Below, piece by piece: positions 7,525-16,433 of a DNA stretch of 64,000 nt. This stretch comes from Fusibacter paucivorans (GTDB lineage: Bacteria; Bacillota; Clostridia; Peptostreptococcales; Acidaminobacteraceae), in contig NZ_JAHBCL010000023.1 in assembly GCF_018390735.1 (NCBI RefSeq), positions 1 to 64,000 on the forward strand, in the 5' to 3' direction. Within the stretch, counting starts at the first letter, position 1. Every line of letters begins with the position of its first letter. The position numbers were made by a program, and so were the translations under genes. The notes below the pieces were generated by a model that was not told the origin of the DNA, ran no database searches, and saw nothing but the letters and a program-made list of their open reading frames with translations.

Positions 7525-7737
7525 CTATACGTCTGGCGGCTGGTATTCCAAAATATCACCAGGCTGGCAGTCCAACGCTTTGCAAATGGCTTCCAAAGTT
7601 GAAAAGCGAACCGCTTTTGCCTTGCCGGTTTTTAATATAGATAGGTTTGCCTGACTAATGCCCACCTTTTCTGCCAATTCACCAGAGGACATTTTTCGTT
7701 TGGCCATCATCACATCAAGATTTACGATAATCGGCAT
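7525..7737 (-). CDS. Small XRE-family (Cro/CI) DNA-binding protein
   Basis: This 70-aa protein is nearly all helix-turn-helix: KMSSGELAEKVGISQANLSILKTGKAKAVRFSTLEAICKAL, then CQPGDILEY. It belongs to the YozG-like group of minimal XRE regulators. The ATG at 7737 has AAAGGAGG six bases upstream; the open frame begins ten codons earlier inside the preceding gene. It follows the DUF2975 gene by 13 bp. The pair DUF2975 + small XRE is a recurrent operon, so it probably controls its own promoter. A terminator follows at 7412-7446. Confidence 0.85.
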   Translation of the reverse strand: MPIIVNLDVMMAKRKMSSGELAEKVGISQANLSILKTGKAKAVRFSTLEAICKALDCQPGDILEYQPPDV

Positions 7738-7750
7738 CAATGCCCTCCTT

Positions 7751-8200
7751 TTAGATAGTAAAATCAACCTCTTCTTTTAGTGCAACCGCCTCGGCCACAA
7801 CATTTTTAACAACACGTACGATCAATCCCATGAATGCCGCTGCAATGGCAATAAAAATCCATGGTAAATAGTAGCTGGCAGCAATCAAAGCGATTATAGC
7901 ACCTGTAAAGCAGCTCCAAGAAATACGTCTGAGATCTATTACATTGTTGCTGGTAAAAACCACACCGCGTTGAATGCGGTTCAGCATGCGAAATAAACTG
8001 TACAGCAATATGCCAACCGGCAAACTGCCAATGTAAATAGTCGCAATAAAATACATTTCTGTTCCAATTAAATCCGCTCTCGAAAAATCAATGAAAAAAC
8101 GCGTGAGAAGTGGTGCGCTCGCTAAGATCAGCACCAGCAAAACCATAAATAAAACCACACATATTCGACTGAGTAATATTGATTTATGACTATTCCACAT
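7751..8200 (-). CDS. DUF2975 family membrane protein
   Basis: This 149-aa protein has four hydrophobic helices (about residues 11-36, 48-66, 93-112 and 114-134). The stretch LFRMLNRIQRGVVFTSNNVIDLRRISWSCF between helices two and three matches the DUF2975 signature (hxxGxxFtxxNvxxLRxIg). Function is unknown; members almost always sit next to a small XRE regulator, as here (7525-7737). The gene starts the two-gene operon, with candidate operator repeats directly upstream. Confidence 0.85.
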   Translation of the reverse strand: MWNSHKSILLSRICVVLFMVLLVLILASAPLLTRFFIDFSRADLIGTEMYFIATIYIGSLPVGILLYSLFRMLNRIQRGVVFTSNNVIDLRRISWSCFTGAIIALIAASYYLPWIFIAIAAAFMGLIVRVVKNVVAEAVALKEEVDFTI

Positions 8201-8214
8201 ATGGCCTCCCCATT

Positions 8215-8292
8215 ATTTCACATACTAATTCGTATATCAATTCGCATATGAATTTATATACAGTTCATATACAATCTCATATATGAATAGTA
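8215..8292 (-). promoter_or_regulatory. Promoter region with 11-12 bp direct repeats
   Basis: Just upstream of the DUF2975 start, about six units of the type RTATRYGAATT follow each other at 11-12 bp spacing, close to one helical turn. CATATG and ATATAT cores are partly palindromic. They could be operators for the XRE protein of the operon. This genome also carries repeats of no obvious function in many gaps. Confidence 0.4.
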
Positions 8293-8383
8293 TAGCACGA
8301 CTTCATCATAACTTCACCTTGAAAGCGGTTTTTTATATTGTTTTTCAATAAAAAAGGACTGTTTTTCATAAAATATCGGACAT

Positions 8384-8449
8384 AAAAAAGGACCTCCATT
8401 ATGATGTTTTCATCTGCATCGCTGATGATCATCAACACAAAGATCCTTC
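8384..8449 (-). terminator. Probable terminator downstream of the CMD-family gene
   Basis: On the minus strand an AAGGATC arm pairs with GGTCCTT, which is followed by a T6 tract. A GATGATCATC element lies inside the loop. It is about 260 bases past the CMD gene, so the assignment to that gene is tentative. Confidence 0.5.
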
Positions 8450-8524
8450 ATGCGCAAGCAAACATGATGTTTAGCGCAATCTTTTCACTGAAAGTATATT
8501 AATTTGACACATTATTGCACGTAT

Positions 8525-8660
8525 TTTCAATCAAACTATTCAACAGAGCTCTTTAACACAGCTCTTAAACAGTGCTCCTGAACACAACTCCTGAACACAA
8601 CTCTCTAACACAGCTTTTCAGTACATCCCTTTTTAACATCACTCCAACACATCTTTCAAT
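8525..8660. repeat. Degenerate short tandem repeat (AACACAGCTC/AACACAACTC type)
   Basis: The motif CTCYTRAACACARCTC recurs seven to eight times with irregular 14-17 bp spacing. It lies between the CMD gene and the terminator at 8384-8449. No coding potential is seen. Confidence 0.6.
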
Positions 8661-8713
8661 ACACCTTAACGATGCTCTATATAGAATACATTTAAAACGC
8701 AATGCCTTTGTCA

Positions 8714-9334
8714 CTATTTAAACTGAATGATTGGCGCTTTCATGATATTGGCGACAATCATTTGAATAAGCGCGACGGGCAAGTAGACGATCAAACTTAA
8801 GATCATGGTGAGTTCATAAGATAAACGCATCTTTTCTTCGCCAAACAGATTGCCCTTAACGATTGGTTTGCCTTTGAGCCGACTGCGGAAAGCACTTAAA
8901 GCAATGCCATAGGCATTGCCGACCATAATCATTCGAATGGCACCTAATATCCCTAATGCCTTTGCCTCGCCATAATAGGCGACAATCTTTTCCCATGCTT
9001 CTTCCGATGGAACACCGCGTGTATCCGCGTAATGCTGCGCAAAGACAATTGCGGGGACTTGCTCCAGCGGCAACTCACTGGTATCGCCTGTCAGCAGTTT
9101 TTTAATTTCTTCCTCATCCATACCAACTTCTAAAGCCATCTTCGTGTGTCCATATGAACAAATTTCACAGCCATTCACTTCTGTCACCGCGAGCATAATC
9201 CGTTCGATAAAGGGATCATCCAACATCCCGTCCTTCTTTGCACGCTGCATGAAGCGAACCGTTCTCAGCCCGTTAAACAGAATAGGATAAAATGCTGACA
9301 CCGAATAAACTTTCTTGTATAACACTTGTTCCAT
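8714..9334 (-). CDS. Carboxymuconolactone decarboxylase (CMD/AhpD-like) family protein
   Basis: This 206-aa protein has the redox motif EVNGCEICSYGH near residue 53, the ExxxCxxCxxxH signature of AhpD-type peroxidase partners within the CMD fold. The C-terminal ~35 residues are hydrophobic, unusual for a soluble AhpD-like protein, and suggest membrane attachment. I use the ATG at 9334 because TTGGAGG lies 11 bases before it; the frame opens at a TTG nine codons upstream that overlaps this site. It probably acts in thiol or peroxide metabolism, with unknown substrate. Confidence 0.75.
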   Translation of the reverse strand: MEQVLYKKVYSVSAFYPILFNGLRTVRFMQRAKKDGMLDDPFIERIMLAVTEVNGCEICSYGHTKMALEVGMDEEEIKKLLTGDTSELPLEQVPAIVFAQHYADTRGVPSEEAWEKIVAYYGEAKALGILGAIRMIMVGNAYGIALSAFRSRLKGKPIVKGNLFGEEKMRLSYELTMILSLIVYLPVALIQMIVANIMKAPIIQFK

Positions 9335-9595
9335 AAAACTTTCAACCTCCAATTCAGTCAAATGCCATTGTGCTGCTCGAACCCTTTTTTATTCTCTAGT
9401 CCTTATTTTACCCCTACGATATGAACGAATTATGAATGTTCACACATTTTGTCAAATTTTGTACACACTGTTAAAAAATTATCTAGAATACACAAATATT
9501 GACCCGATGTTGAGAAATAATCACCTGATCTTTCATGGTATACTGAGCATGATAAAGTTAAAAAAATAACAATTTCAAAGATTGGAGTGATTGAC

Positions 9596-10681
9596 ATGAT
9601 AAAAACCATTATCGCACCCGGCAAGTATGTACAAGGTGAGCAGCTCCTCGCCAGCATCAGCGACTACACCAAGGAATTCGGCAGCAAATTGTTGTTTATC
9701 GCCAGTGCAAACGGTATCAAACGCACGGAACAAACCATTGAAAACAGCTACAAAGCACTTGATGTAACCCTTGGCTTCGAAGCCTTTAATGGCGAATGCT
9801 GTGACAAAGAAATCAATCGCATTAAAACCATCATTGAAAATGAAAAGTATACGGCCATTATCGGCATTGGCGGCGGCAAAATCTTTGATACGGTCAAGGC
9901 CGTTGCCTATGAAGCAGCCATCCCCGTTGGTATCGTTCCAACCATTGCTTCCACTGATGCGCCATGCAGTGCTCTTTCAGTCATCTATACGGAAAGCGGT
10001 GTCTTCGACCGCTACCTAGTATTGCCAAGCAATCCTGAACTCGTCCTCGTCGATACGACGATTATTGCCAACGCACCTTCACGGCTGCTCGTCGCAGGTA
10101 TGGGAGATGCTCTGGCTACCTATTTTGAAGCACGTGCCTGTGAACGTTCCTGCGCACCCAATATGACGGGCACACAGTCAACGCTCTCTGCCAACGCACT
10201 TGCAAAACTCTGCTATGAAACATTGCTGAAAGACGGCTTTATGGCCAAATGCTCCGTTGACAAAAAAGTCTGCACCAAAGCACTCGAAAACATTATTGAA
10301 GCCAACACCTTATTGAGCGGCATTGGCTTTGAAAGCGGCGGACTTGCAGCAGCACATGCCATCCACAACGGCTTTACCGTCATGGAAGCGTGTCATCATC
10401 TATACCATGGTGAAAAAGTCGCTTTTGGCACCATTGTTCAACTCGTTTTGGAACACGCAGATGCAGATGAAATCAATACCGTCATCGCATTCTGCAAAAA
10501 AGTGGGCTTGCCTGTAACATTAAAAGCCATGGGCGTTGAAAATATCGTCGAAAGCGAAATCAGAGCCGTTGCAGAAGCAGCCTGTGCAGAAGGTGAAACG
10601 ATTTACAATATGCCTTTCTGCGTTACAGCCGATATGGTCTACAGCGCCATTATGCTGGCTGATGCACTTGGAAATGCCTAG
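9596..10681 (+). CDS. gldA: Glycerol dehydrogenase (GldA family)
   Basis: This 361-aa iron-type/polyol dehydrogenase is predicted to oxidise glycerol to dihydroxyacetone with NAD+. The NAD-binding GIGGGK motif is at residues 90-95, and Zn ligands D171, H254 and H271 correspond to D173, H256 and H274 of the Geobacillus enzyme. Length fits the family (about 365). The ATG at 9596 is preferred over the GTG at 9587, which overlaps the TTGGAG ribosome site. It is transcribed alone and convergently with the aminotransferase locus; a large hairpin follows. A close homologue acting on another vicinal diol cannot be excluded. Confidence 0.88.
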   Translation: MIKTIIAPGKYVQGEQLLASISDYTKEFGSKLLFIASANGIKRTEQTIENSYKALDVTLGFEAFNGECCDKEINRIKTIIENEKYTAIIGIGGGKIFDTVKAVAYEAAIPVGIVPTIASTDAPCSALSVIYTESGVFDRYLVLPSNPELVLVDTTIIANAPSRLLVAGMGDALATYFEARACERSCAPNMTGTQSTLSANALAKLCYETLLKDGFMAKCSVDKKVCTKALENIIEANTLLSGIGFESGGLAAAHAIHNGFTVMEACHHLYHGEKVAFGTIVQLVLEHADADEINTVIAFCKKVGLPVTLKAMGVENIVESEIRAVAEAACAEGETIYNMPFCVTADMVYSAIMLADALGNA

Positions 10682-10923
10682 TCCGAACTTTGGGCACTCC
10701 TACATTGTGAAATACTTGAACAAGGATTCATTAAGCAATGACATTAATGAATATCATCGTATTATCTGAAATTGATTGGCTATTGACTATTGAAATCATT
10801 AATTGAACTCATTACTCGAGAACATTAATCAAATGCTTTAATCAACAAGCCAATCTGCTAAACAATACGTAAATTCCGCTAAAAACGCTATCAAAAAGCG
10901 CCTTAAAAAGCTTCTCGACAACA

Positions 10924-11035
10924 AAAAAGAAAACGTCTTCTATTGACAGAAACAGCGATATGACCTCCCATTCCGTATGTTAACAAACGGCGTCATATTA
11001 CTGCTAATAAGCTGTCGATAAGGCGTTTTCTTTTT
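10924..11035. terminator. Large bidirectional hairpin/terminator between convergent operons
   Basis: An outer stem AAAGAAAACGTCTT/AAGGCGTTTTCTTT is followed inward by TTGACAG/CTGTCGA, ATATGAC/GTCATAT and CCGT/ACGG, giving a nested stem of about 110 bp. Both strands leave the stem through a T-rich tract, which suits termination in both directions. The size is more than a terminator needs; a small mobile palindrome or a structured RNA is possible. Confidence 0.6.
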
Positions 11036-11184
11036 ATATAAGACAATCGCATCATTACCCTTAATGGGCGCCTTCACTTCAATAGTTTGAACTTCGTATG
11101 ATGAAAATAGTACGTATTGTCATGAAAGGATTAGGATTAGAATAATACAATTTCCTCATTTAAATATTACTTGAAGACATATTT

Positions 11185-11340
11185 TCTGTGATATAGCTTT
11201 CTGCGACATTGCTTTCTTGTAACATTGCTCTCTGTGACATTGCTTTCTGCGACATTGCTCTCTGCGACATTGCTCTCTGTGGCATTGCTTTCTGCGACAT
11301 TGCTTTCTGCAACATTGCTTTCTGCAACATATTTTTCTGT
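11185..11340. repeat. 15-bp tandem repeat (CGACATTGCTTTCTG unit)
   Basis: About ten imperfect copies of CGACATTGCTTTCTG stand head to tail, with YGY-type substitutions. Because 15 is a multiple of three it stays open on the minus strand (RRKQC repeat), but there is no ribosome site or further coding signal. Confidence 0.8.
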
Positions 11341-11429
11341 TATTTGGTTTCAAGACGAACTGTTTCGTGGATGACTTTATGAATTCGTGCATGGAATGCG
11401 TTATCCTTCATTGCCAAATTATTGCTGAT

Positions 11430-12686
11430 CTATTGCCAGGACGCGAAAATTCCCTCGACGACTTCAATAAAATGGCGTGCTTCACCCTCGGTGACACAGA
11501 TTGGCGGTCTAAAGAACAGGATATTACCGCTTCTGCCGAGCAGCAGCCCCTTCTCTTTCGCTCCCTTAACAATGATATCAGTTAATGCTGCATTTGGTTT
11601 TCTGCTGCCATCACTCGTTACGAACTCAATACCATATACGGCACCCATGCCGCGGAAATTATCGACAACATCGTACATGTGGCACCATCGTTCAAATTCC
11701 GGCACTAGATACGCTTCAATTTTTTTTACGTGTTCTAACCATTGTTCTGATTCCAGTATGTCAATAACGGCATTGGCAGCTGCAATGGTAATGGGATTCG
11801 ATCCCGTACCACCTGCGAGAACGGTTCCATTAAACTGATCCATAATATGTGTTTTGGTCATCAGTGCTGCGATGTGAAAACCGTTTCCCAGCCCCTTGCC
11901 CAAGACGAGCATATCAGGCGTCACTCCTTCCCGCTGATACATAAACATATCGCCAGTCTTACCAAATGCCGTTTGGATTTCGTCGAAGATCAGTAAAACA
12001 TCATGACGGTCTGCCCATGTGCGAAGCTTTTTCAGGTAACCCTTTGGCGGCGTTACCATCCCTGTTGATCCCGTAAACGGCTCAATCAGTATTGCAGCCG
12101 GCAGTTCAGAAGCCTGATAGTCCAGCTGCCTGTCAATATCGTTGGCACAGGCACTGCCGCAGGTTGCTGAATCGAGATTTAGATAACATCTTTGACACGT
12201 TGGGTAAGGGATGTGAATGATGCCTGGCGCCTGAACACCAAGTCCTTTTTTGCGGCGGTCAATGCCTGAAAGGCAGGCTGCCATATACGTGCGCCCATGA
12301 AGGCTGCCCGAATAGGCAATGACTTCGTTTCTGCCCGTATAGTGCCGTGCGATTCGCACTGCCCACTCAATGGCTTCACTGCCACTGGTGCTTAAAAATA
12401 TTTTTGGGAAATCGTTATTCGTGAGCCGCAATAGCTTTTGAAATAGCGCCACCTTATCAGATTCATAACCTTTGACCGGCGTATAAATCCCACATTGCAT
12501 TGCTTCGACCATTCTTTCTACAAACACTTTATGATTTTGCCCAAGCATACTGGTAATTTCATTGTAGTTCGCATAGATGCGCTTATCGCACGTCATAAGT
12601 CGAATACCTTCCGCCGATACGACTTCTTCCTCAAAGGAGCCTGTGAAAGCAATATCGTGTTCACGTAGAAAATCTGTCCCCATCAT
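11430..12686 (-). CDS. Class III (PLP) aminotransferase
   Basis: This 418-aa fold-type I enzyme belongs to the acetylornithine/GABA/ornithine aminotransferase family. Visible are STSGSEAIEWAVRIAR (cofactor phosphate site, near 99), the FDEIQTAFGKTG block (PLP-ring aspartate, near 235) and LGKGLGNGF with the Schiff-base lysine (near 265). A cysteine-containing insert (CQRCYLNLDSATCGSACAND, near 163) is found in some GABA/omega-amino-acid aminotransferases. It overlaps the creatininase-family gene by four bases, so the two are translationally coupled. Substrate unknown; an omega-amino acid released by the upstream hydrolase would fit. Confidence 0.85.
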   Translation of the reverse strand: MMGTDFLREHDIAFTGSFEEEVVSAEGIRLMTCDKRIYANYNEITSMLGQNHKVFVERMVEAMQCGIYTPVKGYESDKVALFQKLLRLTNNDFPKIFLSTSGSEAIEWAVRIARHYTGRNEVIAYSGSLHGRTYMAACLSGIDRRKKGLGVQAPGIIHIPYPTCQRCYLNLDSATCGSACANDIDRQLDYQASELPAAILIEPFTGSTGMVTPPKGYLKKLRTWADRHDVLLIFDEIQTAFGKTGDMFMYQREGVTPDMLVLGKGLGNGFHIAALMTKTHIMDQFNGTVLAGGTGSNPITIAAANAVIDILESEQWLEHVKKIEAYLVPEFERWCHMYDVVDNFRGMGAVYGIEFVTSDGSRKPNAALTDIIVKGAKEKGLLLGRSGNILFFRPPICVTEGEARHFIEVVEGIFASWQ

Positions 12687-13429
12687 GATACCTCATAGCT
12701 CTCTAGATTCTCGAGAAAGCGCACAATATCATCCACTTTAGCTTCCATGATCTGTCGCCCTTTTTCTGCAGTCGCCAACGTTGCATTGCCGTGAATACCA
12801 TGCGGCGTCGTCATTTTACCCGCTACGTGCACTTTCTTCACACCATTGTAAAAAGCGCCTTTGATACCCGTTCGATATTCTTCCACTGCTTCGTCCATAT
12901 GTACCAAGTCGGGTTTAATGTACAGCATGCACGATGTTTCGCTTTCATCTGCATGTCCGCCCTTTTCCTGTTCGAGAAGCTTCGCTTCAACTTCACTGCC
13001 GAGGCCGATAATGTCCGTCACGCCCACAGTAATGCCATAAGCATTGTGAAGATCGCTGGCCAAAACTTTTAATGGATTATGCGTTGAAACACCGCCATCG
13101 ACAATCAGAAATTTTTTAACGCCAAACTTTGCAAAACTTACGATGATATCGCGCGTATGATGCATAAACACTTCGGATGAAATTGACACACTTCCAATAA
13201 AATCGACAAAGGCCGGGTAATACGCATATGAAACAATTGGCAATGCCACAATATTGCAGCGTTCCACCAATCGATCGACAATCCAGTCGACGACGTACAT
13301 ATCCGTCCCGAGTGGCAAATGATAGCCATGTTCCTTTGTCCCGCCTGAAATTGGCAGCACGATAATTGTCTCTTCATTTAATAATGTCTTTGCTTCTTTA
13401 TAAGTTATTTCTGACAGTCTGATGCCCAT
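12683..13429 (-). CDS. Creatininase-family amidohydrolase, atypical metal site
   Basis: This 248-aa protein has the creatininase (MftE/ArfB) fold: LPISGGTKEHGYHLPLGTD near residues 25-43, IVDGGVSTHN in the middle, and HADESETS near 160. Family members hydrolyse cyclic amides or formamides with two metals. Two blocks deviate: the usual E-x-H-G-P-H is K-E-H-G-Y-H, and NGHGGN is DGGVST. The HADESETS block is intact. The start at 13429 is chosen from GGGAAG upstream. It is coupled to the aminotransferase and lies downstream of an Opp transporter, suggesting that an imported amide is cleaved here and then transaminated. Confidence 0.75.
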   Translation of the reverse strand: MGIRLSEITYKEAKTLLNEETIIVLPISGGTKEHGYHLPLGTDMYVVDWIVDRLVERCNIVALPIVSYAYYPAFVDFIGSVSISSEVFMHHTRDIIVSFAKFGVKKFLIVDGGVSTHNPLKVLASDLHNAYGITVGVTDIIGLGSEVEAKLLEQEKGGHADESETSCMLYIKPDLVHMDEAVEEYRTGIKGAFYNGVKKVHVAGKMTTPHGIHGNATLATAEKGRQIMEAKVDDIVRFLENLESYEVS

Positions 13430-13599
13430 TGATCTCACTTCCCTTTTATCGTCATATGTTGGCAGAAGACACACCCTCTATGCCGCTTGTTTCCAAATCC
13501 GGCAAGCTGCGTCTCCAATTTTCGTTTTTATATTTTTTTACTTCATCATGTTTTAGCTTTATCGCGATTTTACTTCATCACGTTTTTGATTTGTGACGT

Positions 13600-13870
13600 C
13601 TTCACTTTATTACTTCTTTATTTGTCATTTCTTTGCATTATCATTTTATTACTTTGTCATTGCTTTGATTTACCACTGCTTTGATTTACCGCTTCTTTCA
13701 TTTACCACTGCTTTGATTTACCGCTTCTTTCATTTACCGCTTCTTTCATTTACCGCTTCTTTCATTTACCGCTTCTTTCATTTACCGCTTCTTTCATTTA
13801 CTGCTTCCTTCATTTGCTGCTTATTTGATTTTCCATTTATTTGATTTATCATCTCTTTACTTTGTGATTG
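13600..13870. repeat. 16-bp tandem repeat (CGCTTCTTTCATTTAC unit)
   Basis: About eight good copies of CGCTTCTTTCATTTAC (13680-13810) are flanked on both sides by diverged copies such as TTTGATTTACCACTGC. The plus-strand frame through it (FFHLPLLSF repeats) is a product of the 16-bp period and lacks a ribosome site. Confidence 0.8.
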
Positions 13871-14048
13871 CTTTGATTTGTCGCTTCTTTGATTTGTTGT
13901 GTTTTGACTCGTCACTTCTTTTACCTTTTCAGGGTTTTGTGATGTCAATATAACAATTTGTCGATTTCCTAATTGATTAATTGAGGCAACTAATTGAGGC
14001 AACTAATTGAGGCAACTAATTGATGCCATTAATTGCATCGTTCAAATT

Positions 14049-14120
14049 TTGATCCTTTCGCCATAATAAATATCCCACCTTTAAAAGAAGGCCATTCAAC
14101 CTATTATGGCGAAGGATCAA
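14049..14120. other. Long imperfect hairpin of about 19 bp
   Basis: TTGATCCTTTCGCCATAATA (14049-14068) pairs with TATTATGGCGAAGGATCAA (14102-14120) with a single bulged base, and CCTTT/GAAGG pair in the loop. It stands about 60 bases past the oppA stop codon on the minus strand. There is no strong T run, so it may stabilise the oppA 3' end rather than terminate. Confidence 0.6.
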
Positions 14121-14182
14121 TTTAAGCAACACGACGTTAATACAGTCATCATTTGTCGATCAGATCGCTCTGTTCGCGTCGT

Positions 14183-15862
14183 TTATTCTGTAAATGCCGC
14201 ATCTCTAAAGAACAAGTATCCAAGTTGTGATTGATGCCATCCTTCGAGTTTTGGATTGACCAAAATTGGTGATGTCGCATAGTAAAGCGGTGCGATTGGC
14301 ATATCATCCATGAAAATCGTTTCTGCTTCATGCATGTATGCAACGCGTTTCGCTTCATCCTGTTCACTTTGTGCCTTTTCAAGCGCCTCTAAATACGCAT
14401 CGTTGTGCCAATGAGAGAAGTTAACCCCACTGTTGTCCGTATACATATTCAAATAATCTGTCGGATAACCGTAGTCACCTGTCCAGCCCCCGCGTGAAAC
14501 CGTATAATCGCCTGACTTGACTTCTTTGAGGTAAACGCCAAATTCCTTTTCTTCAATGGTTACTTTGATATTCAGGTTTTCTTCCCACATTTCTTTAACA
14601 GCTTCAATGTAATCCTTGCCGTTGTCTTTGATCATGAGTTCCGGGAAACCCTCGCCGTTCGGATAACCTGCATCCGCTAGGAATGCTTGTGCTTTTTCAA
14701 CATCTCCCGATGCCGGCATCCCGTAGTCACCGCCAACTTCTCTAAAATCTTCACCATTGACGACCATGCCAAATGGTACGAGACCTGAAGCCGGCACTTG
14801 ACCTGCCTGTAAGATTTGTGTGCAAATCGCATCGCGATCAATGGCATAGGCTAACGCCTTGCGAACATTGACATCATCATAAGGTGCCATTTGGGTATTA
14901 AAGTTAATCCAAATATGTTGGATGTACGGCATTAAATAAAAACCTTCCACTTCCATGCGAAGCCTTGGAATGTCTGCACTCGATACGACTTCTGACCCAT
15001 CGACTGCACCTGATTCGAATGCAGCCAGTGCATTGGCGGCATCTGTTAAGAAATCCAGTCTGATGGTTTCAATCGCCACATCATCTGCACCGTAGTAATA
15101 TGGATTTTTTACGAGCGTAACCGATTCGCCTGCCGCATAATCTGACATCATATAAGGCCCGTTACAAATAAAGGTCGATGGATCTTTAAACCAGTTTTCG
15201 CCTTGGGCAACAATGTCTTCTCTTAATGGGAAGAGTGTCCACGTCGCCGTTAAATTTAAGAAATAAGGTGTTGGATTCGCCAGCGTCACTTTAAAGGTTT
15301 TATCGTCCACAGCTTCAAATCCAACCGCGTCCATGTCAACTTCGCCGTCAAAGTACGCTTGTGCATTGGCAATGTGTTCAAGTATAAAATAGCCGAATCC
15401 CGAAGCGGTTTCAGGCGTAATCACGCGCTGCCATTCATAGTAGAAATCATTTGCCGTCACAGGCTGTCCGTCACTCCAAAAAATATCATCTTTTAAATAG
15501 AACGTATACACGAGGCTGTCTTCGCTGATTTCCCAGTGATCGGCCATTGCCGGAATTGGTTTGTCATTTTCATCGAGTGTCGTCAAGCCCTCAAATGTAT
15601 TGGACATAACTGTCGCAGGCGTACTGTCTGATGCCAGTCCCGGATCAAGCGACGTCGGTTCATCTCCAATGATAAAGACCATGTCCTTTTTCACTTCCGG
15701 TGCCGCCTCGCTTGGTGTTTCAGCGGCAGTTGTCTGCTCTGTGTTTTCAGCAGCCGGTGTACTTTCTGCCTCTGTACTGCTTGTTGATGCATTGCCGCCA
15801 CAGCCGGACAGCATAAGTGCCAACAGGGCAATCGTCAACAATAAAGCCGTTAATTTTCTCAT
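14183..15862 (-). CDS. oppA: Oligopeptide ABC transporter substrate-binding lipoprotein
   Basis: This 559-aa SBP_bac_5 family protein has a lipoprotein signal: a basic start MRKL, a hydrophobic stretch and the lipobox LSGC with Cys21. An acidic, serine/threonine-rich linker follows. Family blocks include EPTSLDPGLASDSTPATV near 70, EGLTTLDENDKPIPAMADHWEISEDSLVYTF near 95, and AYAIDRDAI near 345. It binds the ligand outside the membrane and delivers it to OppBC. AGAAGGGGG precedes the ATG. It lies 571 bp downstream of oppF, so it may be transcribed separately. Confidence 0.9.
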   Translation of the reverse strand: MRKLTALLLTIALLALMLSGCGGNASTSSTEAESTPAAENTEQTTAAETPSEAAPEVKKDMVFIIGDEPTSLDPGLASDSTPATVMSNTFEGLTTLDENDKPIPAMADHWEISEDSLVYTFYLKDDIFWSDGQPVTANDFYYEWQRVITPETASGFGYFILEHIANAQAYFDGEVDMDAVGFEAVDDKTFKVTLANPTPYFLNLTATWTLFPLREDIVAQGENWFKDPSTFICNGPYMMSDYAAGESVTLVKNPYYYGADDVAIETIRLDFLTDAANALAAFESGAVDGSEVVSSADIPRLRMEVEGFYLMPYIQHIWINFNTQMAPYDDVNVRKALAYAIDRDAICTQILQAGQVPASGLVPFGMVVNGEDFREVGGDYGMPASGDVEKAQAFLADAGYPNGEGFPELMIKDNGKDYIEAVKEMWEENLNIKVTIEEKEFGVYLKEVKSGDYTVSRGGWTGDYGYPTDYLNMYTDNSGVNFSHWHNDAYLEALEKAQSEQDEAKRVAYMHEAETIFMDDMPIAPLYYATSPILVNPKLEGWHQSQLGYLFFRDAAFTE

Positions 15863-16433
15863 TTTTTCCCCCTTCTGGTGCGCATGTTTTCATGCAGGTA
15901 ATGCCTTGAGCATTTGTCATCTTTCCGGCGAGCATCGTATGTCATTTGTGTCGCCATCCTATGACAGTCGTACATTAAAATCTGATAACGCCGAGATGGC
16001 ACGATCATCACCGATTAGCAATTGGCTGAGATATAGTTTACCAATCATGTGATAACCGTGTCCTCGTCATGCATTTAACACCCATCACGCCTACTTTGAT
16101 CGAATTAAGATCAGAATTAAGCTCACGTAATCATCTCGTACTGTATAGTAGACAGATTTCTTCCAAGTCGTGTACAAGACCTTATATAAAAGACCTAAAA
16201 TCCAAGACTTATATACAAGCGGTATATACAAAACGTATCGATGATATCTGCAAACAAAGTACATATCGCGCTTAACATACATCCATCAAGCTTTCATGAC
16301 GTTTAAAAAATGCATTGGTGGTACAATATTCTATTTATTTAAGGCAATGGCATCATCATTCGTTGATCCTTCACGACAATAGGTAGCATTTTCGTCTTAC
16401 GAAAAAATACATCTTGCGATAAAAGGATAACCA
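15863..16433. other. Gene-free gap upstream of oppA
   Basis: This 571-bp gap lies between oppF and oppA. There is a weak repeat (GATCGAATTAAGATCAGAATTAAG-like, about 16097-16122) and TATATA-rich segments at about 16185-16235. I could not identify a confident promoter, terminator or gene. Confidence 0.4.

Larger units (their letters stand above)
10682..11429. other. Gene-free gap between convergent genes
   Basis: This 748-bp gap lies between gldA and the aminotransferase. It holds the 112-bp hairpin at 10924-11035 and the 15-bp tandem repeat at about 11185-11340. Frames inside it are repeat-derived. Nothing else was identified. Confidence 0.6.
13430..14182. other. Gene-free gap with repeats and a long hairpin
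   Basis: This 753-bp gap lies between oppA and the creatininase-family gene, both on the minus strand. It contains the 16-bp repeat (about 13600-13870), three ACTAATTGAGGCA units at about 13980-14020, and the hairpin at 14049-14120. No credible gene was seen. Its length suggests that the two enzyme genes may have their own promoter, although none is clear. Confidence 0.5.

Noticed and set aside
11156-11392. 78-codon frame rich in Cys-Arg-Lys
   Set aside because: It is produced by a 15-bp repeat, a multiple of three, and lacks a ribosome site.
13487-14002. Several 65-83 codon frames
   Set aside because: They lie in the 16-bp repeat region and change reading with the repeat period.
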